Part shown: positions 1-12,650 of the stretch, piece after piece
How the letters are laid out: each line of letters begins with the position of its first letter
Position numbering within the stretch: the stretch's first letter is position 1
Assembly (NCBI RefSeq): GCF_018320785.1
Contig: NC_054872.1
Span: forward strand, 40,598,551 to 40,662,550
Reading direction: 5' to 3'
From: Cheilinus undulatus
Lineage: Eukaryota; Chordata; Actinopteri; Labriformes; Labridae
Length of the DNA stretch: 64,000 bases
The notes under the pieces: model-generated
Seen by the model: only the letters and a program-made list of their open reading frames with translations
The model's database searches: none
Told to the model about the DNA's origin: nothing
Program-made: the position numbers and the translations under genes

Positions 1-2867
1 ATGAACATTTTGTATGTTCTACAGATTAATAATACCTACAAAATGTTTTTTGGTCCCTCTTTGGCCAGACTGAGTTGTTTAAATGACTATCGGCAAAATC
101 TAATCATCAAATGTAAATCAATGTTGCTATGAGGACAACACAACACTTTCATTGCTTATAAGAAAAAGAAACAATGTGCCAATCCAAGCCCTTTAAATTA
201 GCAACTGCTGTTATAGATTGGGGAGCACAATATTATTAGCATTATACACCCAATATATCAGCTGTAAATATTAGGGTTGAAAGATTTGGGAAAATAATCT
301 GTGATTTCCTCCCCCTAATATTGCGAATTTGATTAGGGGTTGCCCGGTTAAATATATGTCTGGTCAATTATTGAGACCGATATTTGGCATTCAGTCTGTT
401 ATTAGCATCTGCATTTCCTTTTACAGATAATCTATGAAATCAATGAACTAAAAGTGTGCTACTTTAGCTCCACTGCAAAGTGTGTCTTCCGTTCTGGCTT
501 TAACTTTACCCTCCACAGACTCACCAGATGTCCTGTATACAGCACAGTCTTATTAGCTTAACGCCAAATAGCCAATCAACACGTCAGCCTGGGTGTTCCT
601 GACACAGTGAGTGCATGGCATCACTTCCTGTTTACCTGCCATTTTTGTGTTGTTTTATACCCTTTCTCATGCCAATAGAGCAATGCTAAATGTTAATTTT
701 ACTTCATTTTTTGATCATGCAATTTTACTATTACCACATCTAGTACATTTTGTACATTATAATAAATGCATATCAGTTCCAAATATCAATAATCAGTCTC
801 ATAAACTGCTTATTGGTTTCAGTTCAGAGAAAACAATATCACTCGACCTCTAAATGTGATTTTACTATGCAATATTTTTTAAGTTTCTTCTGTTGTGTAT
901 TTTTTTTTCAACAAACACAAGCAATAAATAATTTTATATTACAAACAGCACACTATTAGATAAATTATATTACACACATCTCAGGATAAAGAAATATTGC
1001 ACGTTCTGCAATCTGAAAACTGTACAAGGCAAAATTGCAATTTCATCTAAAGTTTGATTAATTGCCAAGTAAATGTTGGTCGGCTGTGAATATCTGCAAT
1101 ATGCACAAATGAGTCTGTGGAGTTTTAGACAGGACTAACAGACCTATGTCAACTGAAATCCTTTTCTTTATTCATCCTCATTCCTTAAGACATGAAAAGG
1201 GTCAACTGATGTTGGTCTTTCCGGGCTGATATCGATACGATTATTAGTAGTGTATAGACCGATAACTGATATTTGGAACTGATAAGCATTTGTCATGACA
1301 AACAAAATAAACTTAATGTGGCAAAAGTAAAACATGCATGTTTAAGAAATTAAGGAAAATAAACAATTTACAACTAGCTCTGTCAACATGAGAAACAGCA
1401 CAAGGCAACACAGTAGCAAAACAGGAAGTGATACTCCCTGTGTCAGTGTCACCCAGGCTTCAGTGTTGGTTGGCTGGTAGTTGCTGGTCATATAGTGTTG
1501 TGGTGAGACTGTTTAGTAAAAAAAAAAAAAAAACAGCAGAAGACACGCCTCGCAGGGGAGCCAAAGTAGCACACATTTGAATCCAGTGATTTTGGCTGAT
1601 TATCAGCAAACAAAATGCTGATACCAGTAATCGTCTGAACGCCAAATATTGGCATCAATAATCAAATCAGCCAGGCCGATTGGTCTATCCTTAGTTTAAA
1701 GTACTGAAGCTTTTGGCCTAAATACATTTATCTATCAGTCCTATGATAGTCCTATGGCATTGTCCTATGAGCAAATCTGTATTTCCTTTCTACTGTCAAA
1801 TTGTTAGCAAGTAAAAATTCGCTATTTCCTGGAGCGGAAACTTAAAAGAACACAAGACCTAAAAAACAGATATAGCCAGCTTCTAATAGCATATCATATT
1901 TTGTTATGAGGCACATACATCTCTCTTGAGAAGTGACCATTGAAAGCTCTTCACAATTTACTTTATGCAACAGTACATGAAAAAGAACATTTATCCATCT
2001 TAAACCATGAAACGGAGTACCTGCAGAAGATACCCTGTTCATCACTAAAACGATTTCAGATAACCAGCCTGATAAGAAATAGACCTGCATTTTAAACTTC
2101 TCTTATTTTGTTAAAAAACAATTTATACCTAGCTTTCCAACCAAAATGAAGCACTTAGCCATAAGAACGCTTTACATACTAATAAAAGGTGAGAACAGTT
2201 CTTATGTACCATAAAACAAATGCAGTGCAACAACAACGGAAACCCTAAGATGGTATGCAATGGTGTGACTTCAAACCCTGTCATAAATCCAGCTCAGTAT
2301 CAAAGAAAACTAGGCTTACACCTAGACTGTGAACTTTAATATATGCCTTCAGACAGCACTTTGTTCCTCCTGATGTATTGAAGCCTTACTATATAAATGT
2401 CTGCTTTTTAAACTGATGATAAAAATCTACACAGGTTAACTGTAGTGAAATCTCTGACTCATCTCAAGTGGCTTTTGTGCTTTGTTATCCACAGCTGATT
2501 GAATCTGTTAAAAACTATCCACCTGTAAAAAAAAAAAAAAAAAAAACATCTGATAAAAGGTTGTAGGGATGGTGTGATACACTGCCTTTGAGACAAGTGC
2601 TAAGGCTTTGTTTAAGCTGTCCAGCAAATGTAAATCAACTGTGTCAAGCTGTACAAACACTTCAGAGTGGACTAGAAATTGTTATGGTTGTTTATTTTGC
2701 TGCTTATCTGATTTATGGCTTGCATAACCTTGTGCTGGAGCCTTGTTTTGAAAATTAAAGCTGTAAGGATTTTCCTGGTGTTGTTTTAACTTGTGTTTTC
2801 CTCTACATGCTGCTTGAGCTACATAAAAAGCTTTCTTCATTGGGAAACACATCCGTCAACTCTTATT
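1..2867. other. No gene seen; AT-rich spacer with repeats
   Basis: No reading frame here resembles a known protein and no exon with convincing splice sites stands out. The sequence is AT-rich with homopolymer A runs near 1520 and 2530. A MITE-like element is listed separately inside it. Confidence 0.5.
1212..1692. mobile_element. hAT-like MITE, degenerate
   Basis: The two ends are imperfect inverted repeats: the left end has GGTCT followed by GGGCTGATATCGAT, and the right end, read on the other strand, has a related run around GGCCTGGCTGATTTGATT. Nothing inside is coding. The GATATCGAT-type ends recall fish hAT elements, including the fuller copy at 57.0-58.4 kb. The boundaries are approximate. 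Confidence 0.35.
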
Positions 2868-3029
2868 CTAAATGCAGTAACTGATATCTGGAGAAGTTTC
2901 ACTGCTATTTTGCCAAACATTATAATAGGATAATAAAATGATGTGTAAATGAATCAGACAAGGGCACAGCTGTTTATATGGAGCACAGGGAGATTCACCC
3001 TCTGCTTGCCCTCTGAAGCCCACTGCAGT

Positions 3030-3130
3030 GCTGCCTAGACCCTCCTCTGATTGGACTCGGATGACATCATCAGACACAGACAGTGTTCCCATTGGCTGAA
3101 GGTGATGTCATGCTTTAGGGGAAGGATAAA
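3030..3130. promoter_or_regulatory. Promoter-like cluster (CCAAT and CRE-like sites)
   Basis: Within about 100 bases there are two ATTGG motifs (inverted CCAAT boxes), a TGACATCA, a TGATGTCA (both ATF/CRE-like) and an AT-rich TAAATG downstream. This spacing is typical of a vertebrate proximal promoter. No transcript start or first exon could be assigned on either strand, so the call rests on motif clustering only. Confidence 0.25.
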
Positions 3131-3912
3131 TGGTGCATGAACCCCGCCTCTAGCTCCTTGCGACTGACCCAGCTCTGTTTTTCCTTGCTGTCACAACATT
3201 GGTCTCACTTTGTTTACAGTTTACATAACCTTGCTGCCTCACTTATTTAAGAGAGAGTATCGTTCTCAACAGCTAGTACTAATCTTATACTCTTTTAAAC
3301 TAATGCAGGGCATAATATCCATGTGTTTTTAGTTTTAAGTACATGGCAGCAAGGACATCTTGCTCTATTACTTTAATGCTACTGGCCTGCTTTTTTATCC
3401 AATGTCACAGCGTACCATTAATCAACTTAATCAGGATTTTAACCATGTAATCTGTCCTCACTAGTTTTAGCCATTAGCTAATTATCTCCAGCCTGTCCAA
3501 AAATAGCTGACCTCATGTGCCAGAATTGAGAACAACTAAGCTCAAATCTGTCAGATGTAAGGCCTTTTTACTCCCCATTGACATTCACAAATTAGAGGCT
3601 ACACACTCCTGTCAGTCACTGCAGGCAAAAATCTGGCCTCACAAGGCCTGAATGCAAATTGGCTGAGGTTTTACAGAGCTATAAACGTGAAATACTCATG
3701 AGACAAGCAAACATAGCACTGCTGATGTGAACAGTCTGTTCTAAACCAATGAACCCTGCATGCTTCTGGAAGATAAGCGAAACTATTTGCAAAGAGAAAT
3801 CTGTTGGTTGAATGAATGAAGGAAGTACAAGCTGCAGCTTATTTCATTATCTCTTTCCTCATGTTCTTTTTAATCTCTGGCTGGTTACTTGGGCTAAGTC
3901 CAGCACACTAAC

Positions 3913-4379
3913 CTGCAGCTGTCACAGTCAGAGTCTCTGCTCAGCAGGCTCCTGAGAGACCAGCGGGAGCGCCGGCTGGGAGAGGGACTACGAGACCAGG
4001 ACCGAGATGGTGGTAAGAGGAGGTCCTGAGAGGGGCTGTCCTGTCCATGCTCTTCCCCTTCTGTGTGACAGGCTGCAAAGGGGGAGGGCGACAGGCTCCG
4101 ATGTCTAATTGTGCCCTTATCTGCAGTTTCCTCTTCTCCAACTTTTTTACCCCATTGTCGTTTAGGAGAGCAGCCTTGCTCTTCCTCATTTCGTTTCTTA
4201 GTTCGGGTCCGGCTACGGTGGAAGCGACCTTGGCGACTGGAGCGAGCCTGTCTGGGGCTTGGTGAGCGAGACCAGGACTCTGTATCTGAGGATGGCGGCA
4301 GGACAGTCAGCGTTGGAACGGGGACAAGCTGCGCCAGAGTGACACTTTCTGGTCCCAGAGGAGAGGTCATAGTCATCAT
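3913..4379 (-). CDS. Arginine/serine-rich protein, N-terminal coding exon
   Basis: Unidentified gene. The minus strand is open from an ATG-ATG at 4379 with an in-frame TAA three codons upstream, so this looks like the first coding exon. The open frame gives about 155 residues: a Pro/Val/Leu-rich start, then basic RS segments (SWSRSPSPRQ, RSRTRTKKRN, SWSRSPSPSRRSR) and an acidic stretch between them. The frame leaves through a plausible donor (CTGCAG then GTTAGT) at 3913/3912 in phase 2, so the gene would continue leftward past the window. RS repeats are typical of splicing-associated and nuclear-speckle proteins, but I recognise no specific family and cannot name it. The opposite strand is also open for about 90 codons, so composition alone could produce this frame. 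Confidence 0.45.
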
Positions 4380-5382
4380 TAGAAGTTAAATTTCTCTTTC
4401 AGCCAAGGCAAGGACATCAGAAAGGGCTTGCTTCATCTTCAGAGCTGGCTTACCAAGACATTTAAGTCATACGACAGATATTTTGAACCAGGGTGAGCAC
4501 ATCAAGTCCTCCCTCCAGGCTTTCAACTCAGTGTTGCTTCATAAAAATCGATTTATCAAGCAACACAAACAGCAACGATGATTCATCATTCTCCATATTT
4601 CCTCTGAATTCACACCAGTGAAGTTCATTTCTTCATAGGTGGTGAAATTGCAGAACAGTTCATGATTGACAGCATAGTTTCCTGCACGCTCAAAAAGGTT
4701 ACAGCAACAAGTGACAAAGCAATAATGAGGCCTTGCAGATATTCTCACAGGCCTTTGTGTCCATAATGAAATCCATTGTCAGTAATCCAATCAGCATATG
4801 ATGGCTGAGAGTGAGTAAAATATCGTGCCTTTTCTGTTTTCTTTAGCTTGTGTGCCTCACTCCCTCCTCCTCTGCACCTCTTACACTGTCCAGTGTCACG
4901 CTCTGTCTTCAGTACTCTGCTTTCCTCCTTTAGGCTGACTTCAAGCTTGCATTTGTATTATCAGGCTCATCTTCTCAATAGACGAAGTTCATACAGAGAC
5001 AGACCTGTATCTGGAGGAAGCTACCTGAGGAGTAAAAAAGAGCAGAAACTTTTTGCATTCACAAGGCCAGCCTGAATCTAACTACTACTTTTCTAGAGTA
5101 TATTGCCTGGAGTATGAATCATTAATTAGGACTATTTCGGTCTGGTCGTTGATACTACTCTGGGAATATGAGGTATCATATGATGATGGTGATTAAATGG
5201 TATCAAATAACTGTTCCTGGAAGAAGGCTGATCAATACAGTTGATTTGTGGTGGGGTAATTTTAGGTACTGTTATAGAAGCCCATTTTTATGCAACTTTC
5301 TCCCTTAAAGTTACTCAGAAAACTGCCAAAACTAAGTGATATCGGGGCTGATAGAAATTATTGTGTGCTTATCAGTTGACAG

Positions 5383-6680
5383 TAGGGCTGGTCATTCAAT
5401 TGAAATTAGATTAAATCATAACATATGGCCTACTTCAATTTTCAGATCACAGAAGGTGCAGTTAAGGTTAAGAGACACTCAGTTATGGTTTAACTAAGTG
5501 TCAAAATACCCATTTAATACATATTTTATAAGGCTGAGCAATTAATCAAAGATTTGACTAAATCACAATATGTCCTGCTGCCATTTTTAAATCGCAGAAG
5601 TTATTTCTTTAACCTGAAATGCTACTTTGATACATTTTTATAAATTTTTTGCATGATCTGCTCTACACATCATGCAACATTCTAGGGCTGGGCAATTCAT
5701 TGTAATTAAGATTAAATCGCAATATGGTCTGCTGCAATTTTCAAATCACAGAAGTTGAAATCTTTCTTTAACTTGAAATGTGTCAAAATACCAGTTTAAT
5801 AAATCAACTTTTTGCAACAGCAGAGATTTTATGCACATTATGCAAACATTCAAGTGCAAATATTTTTATAATGGTTTACAAAAATCTTCCTTTTTGTATT
5901 TTATATATGTTTTTCTTAATTAAAATGAGTGACATAAAAATAATAATGCCCTTACACAAAGCAAATGACGTCAAATTTGCAATAAGAGCAAAAATAGTAT
6001 AGTATGCTCATTCTATCTGAATCTTATGAAGCCTAGCGTTACTTTATGAAAGGCAATCCCCCAGCTGCCATCAGCTGGTAGCTAGCTTCACCTCCTCCAC
6101 CCCAGCCGCCGAATATTTCACAAAAATCCTACTTTCCTTGTCTTTGTGTGTTTGCCTATTTCAATGAGAATGACATAAAGTAATCATCCTCCTCGAAACA
6201 TCAATTCATACTGAATTTCTAATGAGTCTAAATTAGGGGTGCACCGATTGCAATTTTCTGGGCGATCACTGATCACCGATCTTTAAAAAGCCTGACCTGC
6301 CGATTCAGATTTTGGCTGATACTGATTTTTTTATAACTGACAGCATACACCTTCAACGTTCCAATCTTATTTTATTGAATAACATTGAACAATACCCGTG
6401 AAACAATACAAAATTGTTGTTTTAACTGCACATGAGGGTGTTCCCTCGATTGGTGCACCCCTTGTCAAAATAATGGCAATTAGATAAATCTTAAGAATTG
6501 TTATGCCTTCCTTAAATCTACCAAACATTGTTTGTTTTAATATATAATGATGTATTGCTTGTTTTTTGAAAATCTATAAGATAAGCTACTTTAAAAAATA
6601 ATTGAACATTAAATCATGATTCAATATTTGGGGGAAAGAAAAATCACAATTAGATCATTATCCCACATTGTTAAGCCCCT
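5383..6680. repeat. Locally tandem-duplicated transposon-like repeat
   Basis: A unit beginning GGGCTGGGCAATTCATTG and containing AAATCGCAATATGGTCTGCT occurs three times in direct orientation, starting near 5383, 5533 and 5686, a period of about 150 bases. A second segment ending in GAGTGACATAAA is repeated less perfectly near 5870 and 6120. The right end (TTGTTAAGCCCC near 6670) is a rough inverse of the left end, suggesting a decayed DNA transposon whose left end was duplicated. No coding sequence. Confidence 0.5.
6236..6465. mobile_element. hAT-like MITE nested in the tandem repeat
   Basis: Starts AGGGGTGCACCGAT and ends TTGGTGCACCCCTT, a clear terminal inverted repeat of about 14 bases around a roughly 230-base non-coding core rich in GATCACCGATC-type sequence. 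This is typical of short non-autonomous hAT derivatives in fish. It interrupts the older repeat at 5383-6680. No clean 8-bp target duplication was found. Confidence 0.55.
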
Positions 6681-7487
6681 TCTTGACAGAATCATAGATA
6701 TTTCATCTCTTCTTGCTGTCAAGAAGTCTCATATAAAACAGAATATGTTTTTAAGTTGAATACCAGAACTTTTGCCTTCCAAAACTGGGCAGAAAGAATA
6801 CACACACTGTCTCACATGGCAAATACCAGACATAAACAACACCCTCTGAGAATGCATGGTTCACACAGCCAATAACAAGGTCTAACTGAAACTAGAGACT
6901 ACCAAGGTTAGTTATATCTACATGAAAACATACTGCAGATGTGTCCTCCAACAGGGAATGGTTGTGTGTTTGTCACTCCATTGTTTGCCTTCAAAGCAAG
7001 GGCCCAAGCACGTCTGACAGTATTTGCTATGATCTGTTTGAACAAGAACAATCTTGGCACAGACTTGTTTGTCCACAGTAATCCCATGTAATCCCTGTGC
7101 AGCCTTCACTCTTAAGTTCATACACGCCTTACCTTTTTTTTCCATAAAACACAGGACAACTCAAAACTTCAAGAAACGCGATCACGCACAAAAACAGGGC
7201 GATTTCAATTGCAAGAACGACATTCAAATTTCATGAACATGAACAGACGATTATGGGTAGCCAGATTCATCACTACTTGTTGCTGTTTCCATGTTATCTT
7301 CATAAGCTCATCGCATTGACGATTATGGGTCAGGAGAAGCATTGCTAACCTGTTGAATAAGTTTGCATTTGAACGCCGTGGCGCACAATGTACCACAGAA
7401 ATAAACCGCTTACTGATACAGCACAGAAACAAAAACTCTGCAGCATAGCACACTGGGGCTTGAGTTATATCCTACCTCCCATTTGAC

Positions 7488-7800
7488 GAGTTTCCTCCGT
7501 TTCTGCTATCCTGCTCGGCCTCGAAAACCAGCCGAGCAACGGTGCGGGGGGTGATGTTAAAATCCACTTTTTCACATGAACACATCAACATACTTCGCAG
7601 CGCAAAGAAGCATCTGCCGGCTTCAGCTAACAGTTAGCCGTTATCCAGCTAACCAACTTAAGCTAACGTTACCCCCCGACCCGTGGAGGCCGACAGCTCA
7701 GGAGAAAGGACTAGCAGCCTTTAATTTTCAGCACAGAAAGTACTACGCCGACGCCTTCCATTTTCTCTTTAAAAGCACTCCTGTTTAAAACATAGGGTTT
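7488..7800 (-). promoter_or_regulatory. CpG-richer segment, possible promoter and first exon
   Basis: This stretch is clearly richer in CpG than its AT-rich surroundings (GCTCGGCCTCG, GTGCGGGGGG, GACCCGTGG). Reading the minus strand, it ends at a good donor-like site (GGGAG then GTAGGA at 7488/7487). It could be the untranslated first exon of the arginine/serine-rich gene whose coding exon starts at 4379 on the same strand. The link is inferred from orientation and distance alone. Confidence 0.3.
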
Positions 7801-8129
7801 AAACTAAATTTAAAGCTAATGAACAAAGTTAGCTTGGCCTTAATGGCGTACTAACTGGGTTTAAAAGTGACAGACAATACGGTTTATTGTCGAAAAGTGA
7901 AAAGAGACGAAGTCAGTCAGTTGGGCGCTGAACCTCGTACGAGGGGCGTTACAAAAGATCACATCAGTAACGATATCAACCATTGTTTTTGTTTTAAAGG
8001 AGACAAACACACAAAAATCCACTTCTACCAAAAAAAATGGGAAATTCAAATAAAAAAAACATAGACAACTTGAAGAAGAGAACGCATCCATAAACATAAA
8101 AACGGAGCACCCCTCCGACAAACTTTATG

Positions 8130-9230
8130 GTACAGTCCTGGGAAATAACTGTTCAGAGGATGTGGCGAAAGGAGAAGAGGAGTGTTTACTTTTCTCAAAG
8201 CCCATTGAAAGCTGTTTTCTTGCATTACATTTTGATATATGAGTAACTAAAGATTAACTAAACTAGCTACACTCACTAACAGCTCCAACGACTGATAAGA
8301 GATTGTTTTAATGCGAAGAGCCACAAACGAATCAGTCCCAGACAGACTATTTCTGTTATCAACCGCGGCTCTAATGTATCTCTAACTGGAAGTCAACTGC
8401 ATTTTTTTTCTTTACGCTCTTCATCACGAGCAACAGGTAAATGCATAGTTTTGGCATGATTTCAGAGCTAATTTGAAGGGAGATAATGTGTGATCAGAAT
8501 TAGTGGACAGAGTCTTTGCGACCCCCTGTGTCCAATGAGGTTTATTGCAGCCTTTAACTGAAATATGATAGCCTTTACCCCATCATGGAAGCTACCACAA
8601 AAGATTCTTACAAACTGAATAAAGAGTATTGATATCAAACAATTACTCCCTCAAAATTGCAGTTACTATTATATTATAATTAATCAAGCAGCAACATGAT
8701 GTAGAATGAGTATGCCAATTTGTGAATTGATCTCACCCCTCACTTCCTGCAGCAGCATCACTTCGAATAGTCTCATGAGGTGATAGTAGAATCCTGAACA
8801 CATCCAGAGAGGAAGGATTTAGATAGGAAACCTTGTCTGCAACAGAAGAAAAACATATTTCTTTCACTTTCAGTCAAGATGATGCTTTTATGCAGAGAAT
8901 AAGCAGCTGATAAACACGACCACATATATGATATTTTCTCAGTTGAGGGGAAATTATGATGATTTTAAAAAATTATATAGATTGATTATTTTAATGTTTA
9001 TTGAGCCAGGAGTTAAACTGTCGACATTGATTAAATGTTTTTTTCCAAGAGTGTCATGGCTAAGATTGGCAACAGCACAGCTAAAGAAGTTTGTGACAAA
9101 CAATGAGCAGTCGTCGTACAACTTAATATGGCGTACATGGATACATACATATATATAGCCATAGCCATAGCCATATTTGTCTGCCTTCAAAGTCACTTAT
9201 GATCTTCTTAAAAGCATCAACTCTTTCATA
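8130..9230. other. No gene seen; AT-rich spacer
   Basis: Nothing recognisable beyond a short GCCATA microsatellite near 9158-9175. From 9236 a fragment starting CAGTGGTTCCCAAAG resembles the end of the hAT-like element at 21.84 kb. Confidence 0.4.
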
Positions 9231-9457
9231 CCTTAAAGCAGTGGTTCCCAAAGTGGGGGTCAATACCCCTGAGGGAGTCACGAGACACTAAGCAGGAGTC
9301 ACGGGATGATTTCCAAAAAAAGGCTAAATTTCCTCAATAAAACCTCAGTAAAAATTTGGAAAAAAAGGCTAAATTTGAAATAATTTAAAGTGGTATAATT
9401 CATCCATTATTACAGCTAAAATGAGTTCAGTTTACAATAAACAATAGTTAATAGAGA

Positions 9458-10204
9458 TTCCTGCAGACCCTTGAAAAGTCTTAAATAGTCTTAAATTGCA
9501 CATTTGAAATTTAAGGCCATAAAAAGTCTTAAAAACTCTGATTTTTACCAATGAGGCACTTTGACTAAGACATATCCTTCTCCAATCTTTGTTTTTTAGC
9601 CAATCTTATAGGATCTTAATTATCTTTCTCAGCAACATGTAAATATTCTCCATGATTCAGGGAATTCAGTATTGGATGTTCTAAATTTCCTGGGGAGGAC
9701 ACAAGAGCCCGCTCTGATTTTGTCTGACTCACTGTGAAATAATAAACTTGGTACTGTAGTCAAACACTCCAGTTTTCGAAGATCTGGGCTACAAAGATGC
9801 CCACTTAAAAATGCTTGCAGCCCTCCCTTATTTTGATCGGTCTTCCCTGAAAAACACTTTTTTTTTTTTTGCTTTGATAGTTAAACTGTTTAGAATCAGC
9901 TCAGCATACCCAAAAAATGTTGTTATGATAAATTTCAATATAAAGTATATTAATAGAACAGGGCAGTAAATGTGGCAGTAATAATATTTAAATTTGGGTG
10001 TTTATGACAAAAACCTTTATGCCCAATACCATTAGATATTTCAAAAACAGTTCATTAAATCAGTAAACTCAGCCCTGGTGTACCAAGAAATCTCATGCTT
10101 TTCATTTTTGACAGTTCACGTGCAAAAAGTGGTATTCATTTTTCTCATTTTCTGTCTTTAAAAGTCTTAAATTTGACTTTTAAAAGCTTGTAGGAACCCT
10201 GTAA
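9458..10204. mobile_element. DNA-transposon-like element, degenerate
   Basis: The left end (TTCCTGCAGACCCTTGAAAA) and right end (AAAAGCTTGTAGGAACCCTG) are imperfect inverted repeats. Both are followed inward by the same AGTCTTAAAT-type sequence. The roughly 700-base interior is AT-rich and non-coding. Family uncertain. Confidence 0.4.
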
Positions 10205-12479
10205 TAATGAAATTTGTGCTTTAATGACATTAATGTCTATAAAAGCTCCTAAAAATGTAATTTTGGACATGATCCATTATGACTTGAAGAACAGATTCAG
10301 AATGTGTTTTTTTTTTTTATCTTAATCTAAAATAATGTTTATGTTATGCCAGATTGAAAAGAAAAGTCTAACAAATTTTCTCAAATTATTTACAGGAATG
10401 AGTGGATAGTTGTCATTTTTGCTTAAATACTGTATATAGAAAATGTTGAGTTATAAAAGTGATTATCATCTTAATAGATGAACAAATGTTTCCCTCCTAA
10501 ACACACCAGCTATCAAAAACATGAATATTTTATGCAGCTAAAAAAGAAACATATCTCTCACCTTATCTGCAGGACTTAGCAGATAAGTTACATATTTACT
10601 TTAAATACTAAAATAAGCAAAGAGTGGCAAAAGTAGCTATACATGTTCCTTGCTGAAAATAAAAATGATACAGATTTGCTGAAATGATTGTCAGGAATGG
10701 TCAGATGATCTGCCTTTTTGTGGAAAATCATCCAATTTTGAGTCATAGAAACAGTCGCTGCCTAGATTTGTGATAATCTGCTGAAGAAATGTGTCAATTC
10801 AGCTGTTTTGGATTAAAAGGAGCAGCAGTGTCTCTGTACTGTACAGGGATGACTTCTTCAGCTGTGTCACATTTCTAATCCCAACACCAGATCTGTACAC
10901 ACTGCATATTTCAGTCTTATTTCCATATTGTTCTGGCACACTATTCTAAACACACACCATGTCAGATATCCTCACAGTACACACTTTTAGAGGAGAATTT
11001 TGCAGCACTGACAGTGTTACATCCTACAGCATGTAGTCTGAAATCCTGCACAAAGTAATTGGTCTTTACCTGTCTGTTTTAATCTTCAGCCAGCAGCTGC
11101 TTCCTTTCAGATCGATGGTAGAGCATCACGGTGACTTTGCAGTTTCAAAATTGTCCATACGTTTACCATCTCCAGTCTTCTCACACTCGGTGTCTCCCCT
11201 CCTCCTGAGATCCTCCGGCTCCACTACGGCGCAGAGATCTGAAGTCTGTGTTACATACGCAGACCCCGGTAAGGCAGCACTCCAGGACAGCGGGAGTTGT
11301 GCTGCTGAGCACCTCTGGCTGCTGAATCGCCGACTGGAAACTCGATCTGTGCTAAAAATAAAAAAACATCACCAGCATAACGAGAAAGGAGGTGTGCCAC
11401 TCGCTGTGTGTATGCTTGTGTGGGGTCACAGAGGGGCAGCCCACCCCCCCTACATACACTCACACTCACAGGTTTATCATATGTCAACATTTCCTTGAAG
11501 TTTCCCCCCTCGTGCGTGTCCCCAAGGTCTCCCTCTCCCTCTCTCTTCGTCACATGTGTGTCATTTTCAAGATAGCTCTGCAGATTTTTTTTTTTTACTA
11601 TCATTATCATTCACGCGCTCACACAAGGTTAAAACAGGCAAGGACCCTTATCAAGAGCGCAGTGCTTTACTGTCATCTGGTTACATCACATGACAACATC
11701 CCTGACCCCCACTGCAGCCAAATACACAAACACACAAGCACACACACCAGGCTGTGGGACAGAAGCACAGCATATGTCCTACCCCTGAACACTGTTTTTC
11801 TTTCCTTTACATCAGAGGAGGGCGTGTTTAATCTGACAACAAGGTGATTCTCTTTAAAACAAAGTCATTACATTCATCATGTCAACACGCAGGCTGCAGC
11901 GACCACGTGAATCTCTCTGTCATGGCTGTCAGATTGAGGTCTTCAGTCACTGTCTGTTTTGTCAGCCTTGACTCCAGTGGCCTTGTTTTTCTGACAGGCA
12001 TTGACTGACTTTGACAGTTAAAGACACTTTATGCTCGTATTTACACAGAACATTATCCAAACTAGTGTTAGTGCTGAACAACATTCATTCTTGTGGTAAA
12101 AGTCATAAATACATGTAGGTTATTGTACCTTTTCCATAAGAGAATGATCAGATAACATAATAACTTCCATTACCATACAAATAAGTCAGTATATACATAT
12201 GATTCGCAGGGGTGTTCCTGACTTACATACTCAAATCCGATTGGCCAGATTTGTCCTATTTTTGATAAATCCTCGGATGTCTTTGCATAAAGGAGAAGGA
12301 CCATCAAGCTTCTTTTCAAGGCAAAGTTCAAAAGCCAGCATCTGCAATGGTGCAGGAGTGTATTAGTGCCCATGGCATGGGTAACTTGCACATCTGTGAA
12401 TGCACTATTAATACTGAGAGGTACGTCCAGGTTTTGGAGAAACTAATACTTCCATCTAACCTTGCAAAGCAGGTGGATT
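10205..12479. other. No confident gene; one CpG-richer patch
   Basis: Mostly AT-rich spacer. The patch 11100-11360 has more CpG and open frames on both strands (127 and 119 codons), plus donor-like GTAAGG on the plus strand near 11269. I could not join it to any neighbour or match it to a protein. It may be a promoter or an untranslated exon. Confidence 0.3.
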
Positions 12480-12650
12480 CGCCTGTTTCCGTGTTTTTCT
12501 CTGGCAAGTCCATCTTTAGCCAATCACACTCCGAGTGTTTTTTCAAAGGCTCTGCCCTTTTCTAAACACTGTCTATGGAAGGGTTTCCAGATGGATGTGT
12601 GAAACACATCCATCTAGCGTGGCAGGTTAACTTCCATCCAGATTAATTAT
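12480..12650. repeat. Dispersed repeat (second copy near 56.1-56.3 kb)
   Basis: Contains AAGGCTCTGCCCTTT and an inverted pair ATGGATGTGT/ACACATCCAT. The same motifs, in opposite orientation and order, occur at 56117-56200 (ACACATCCATCTGG, AAGGGCAGAGCCTTTG) beside an ATTGGCT-type segment shared by both. Non-coding. Confidence 0.45.

Noticed and set aside
11115-11847. Overlapping open frames of 127, 119 and 151 codons
   Set aside because: Both strands are open over a CpG-richer, CACACA-containing patch. There is no motif, start context or conserved-looking residue pattern to choose a strand.
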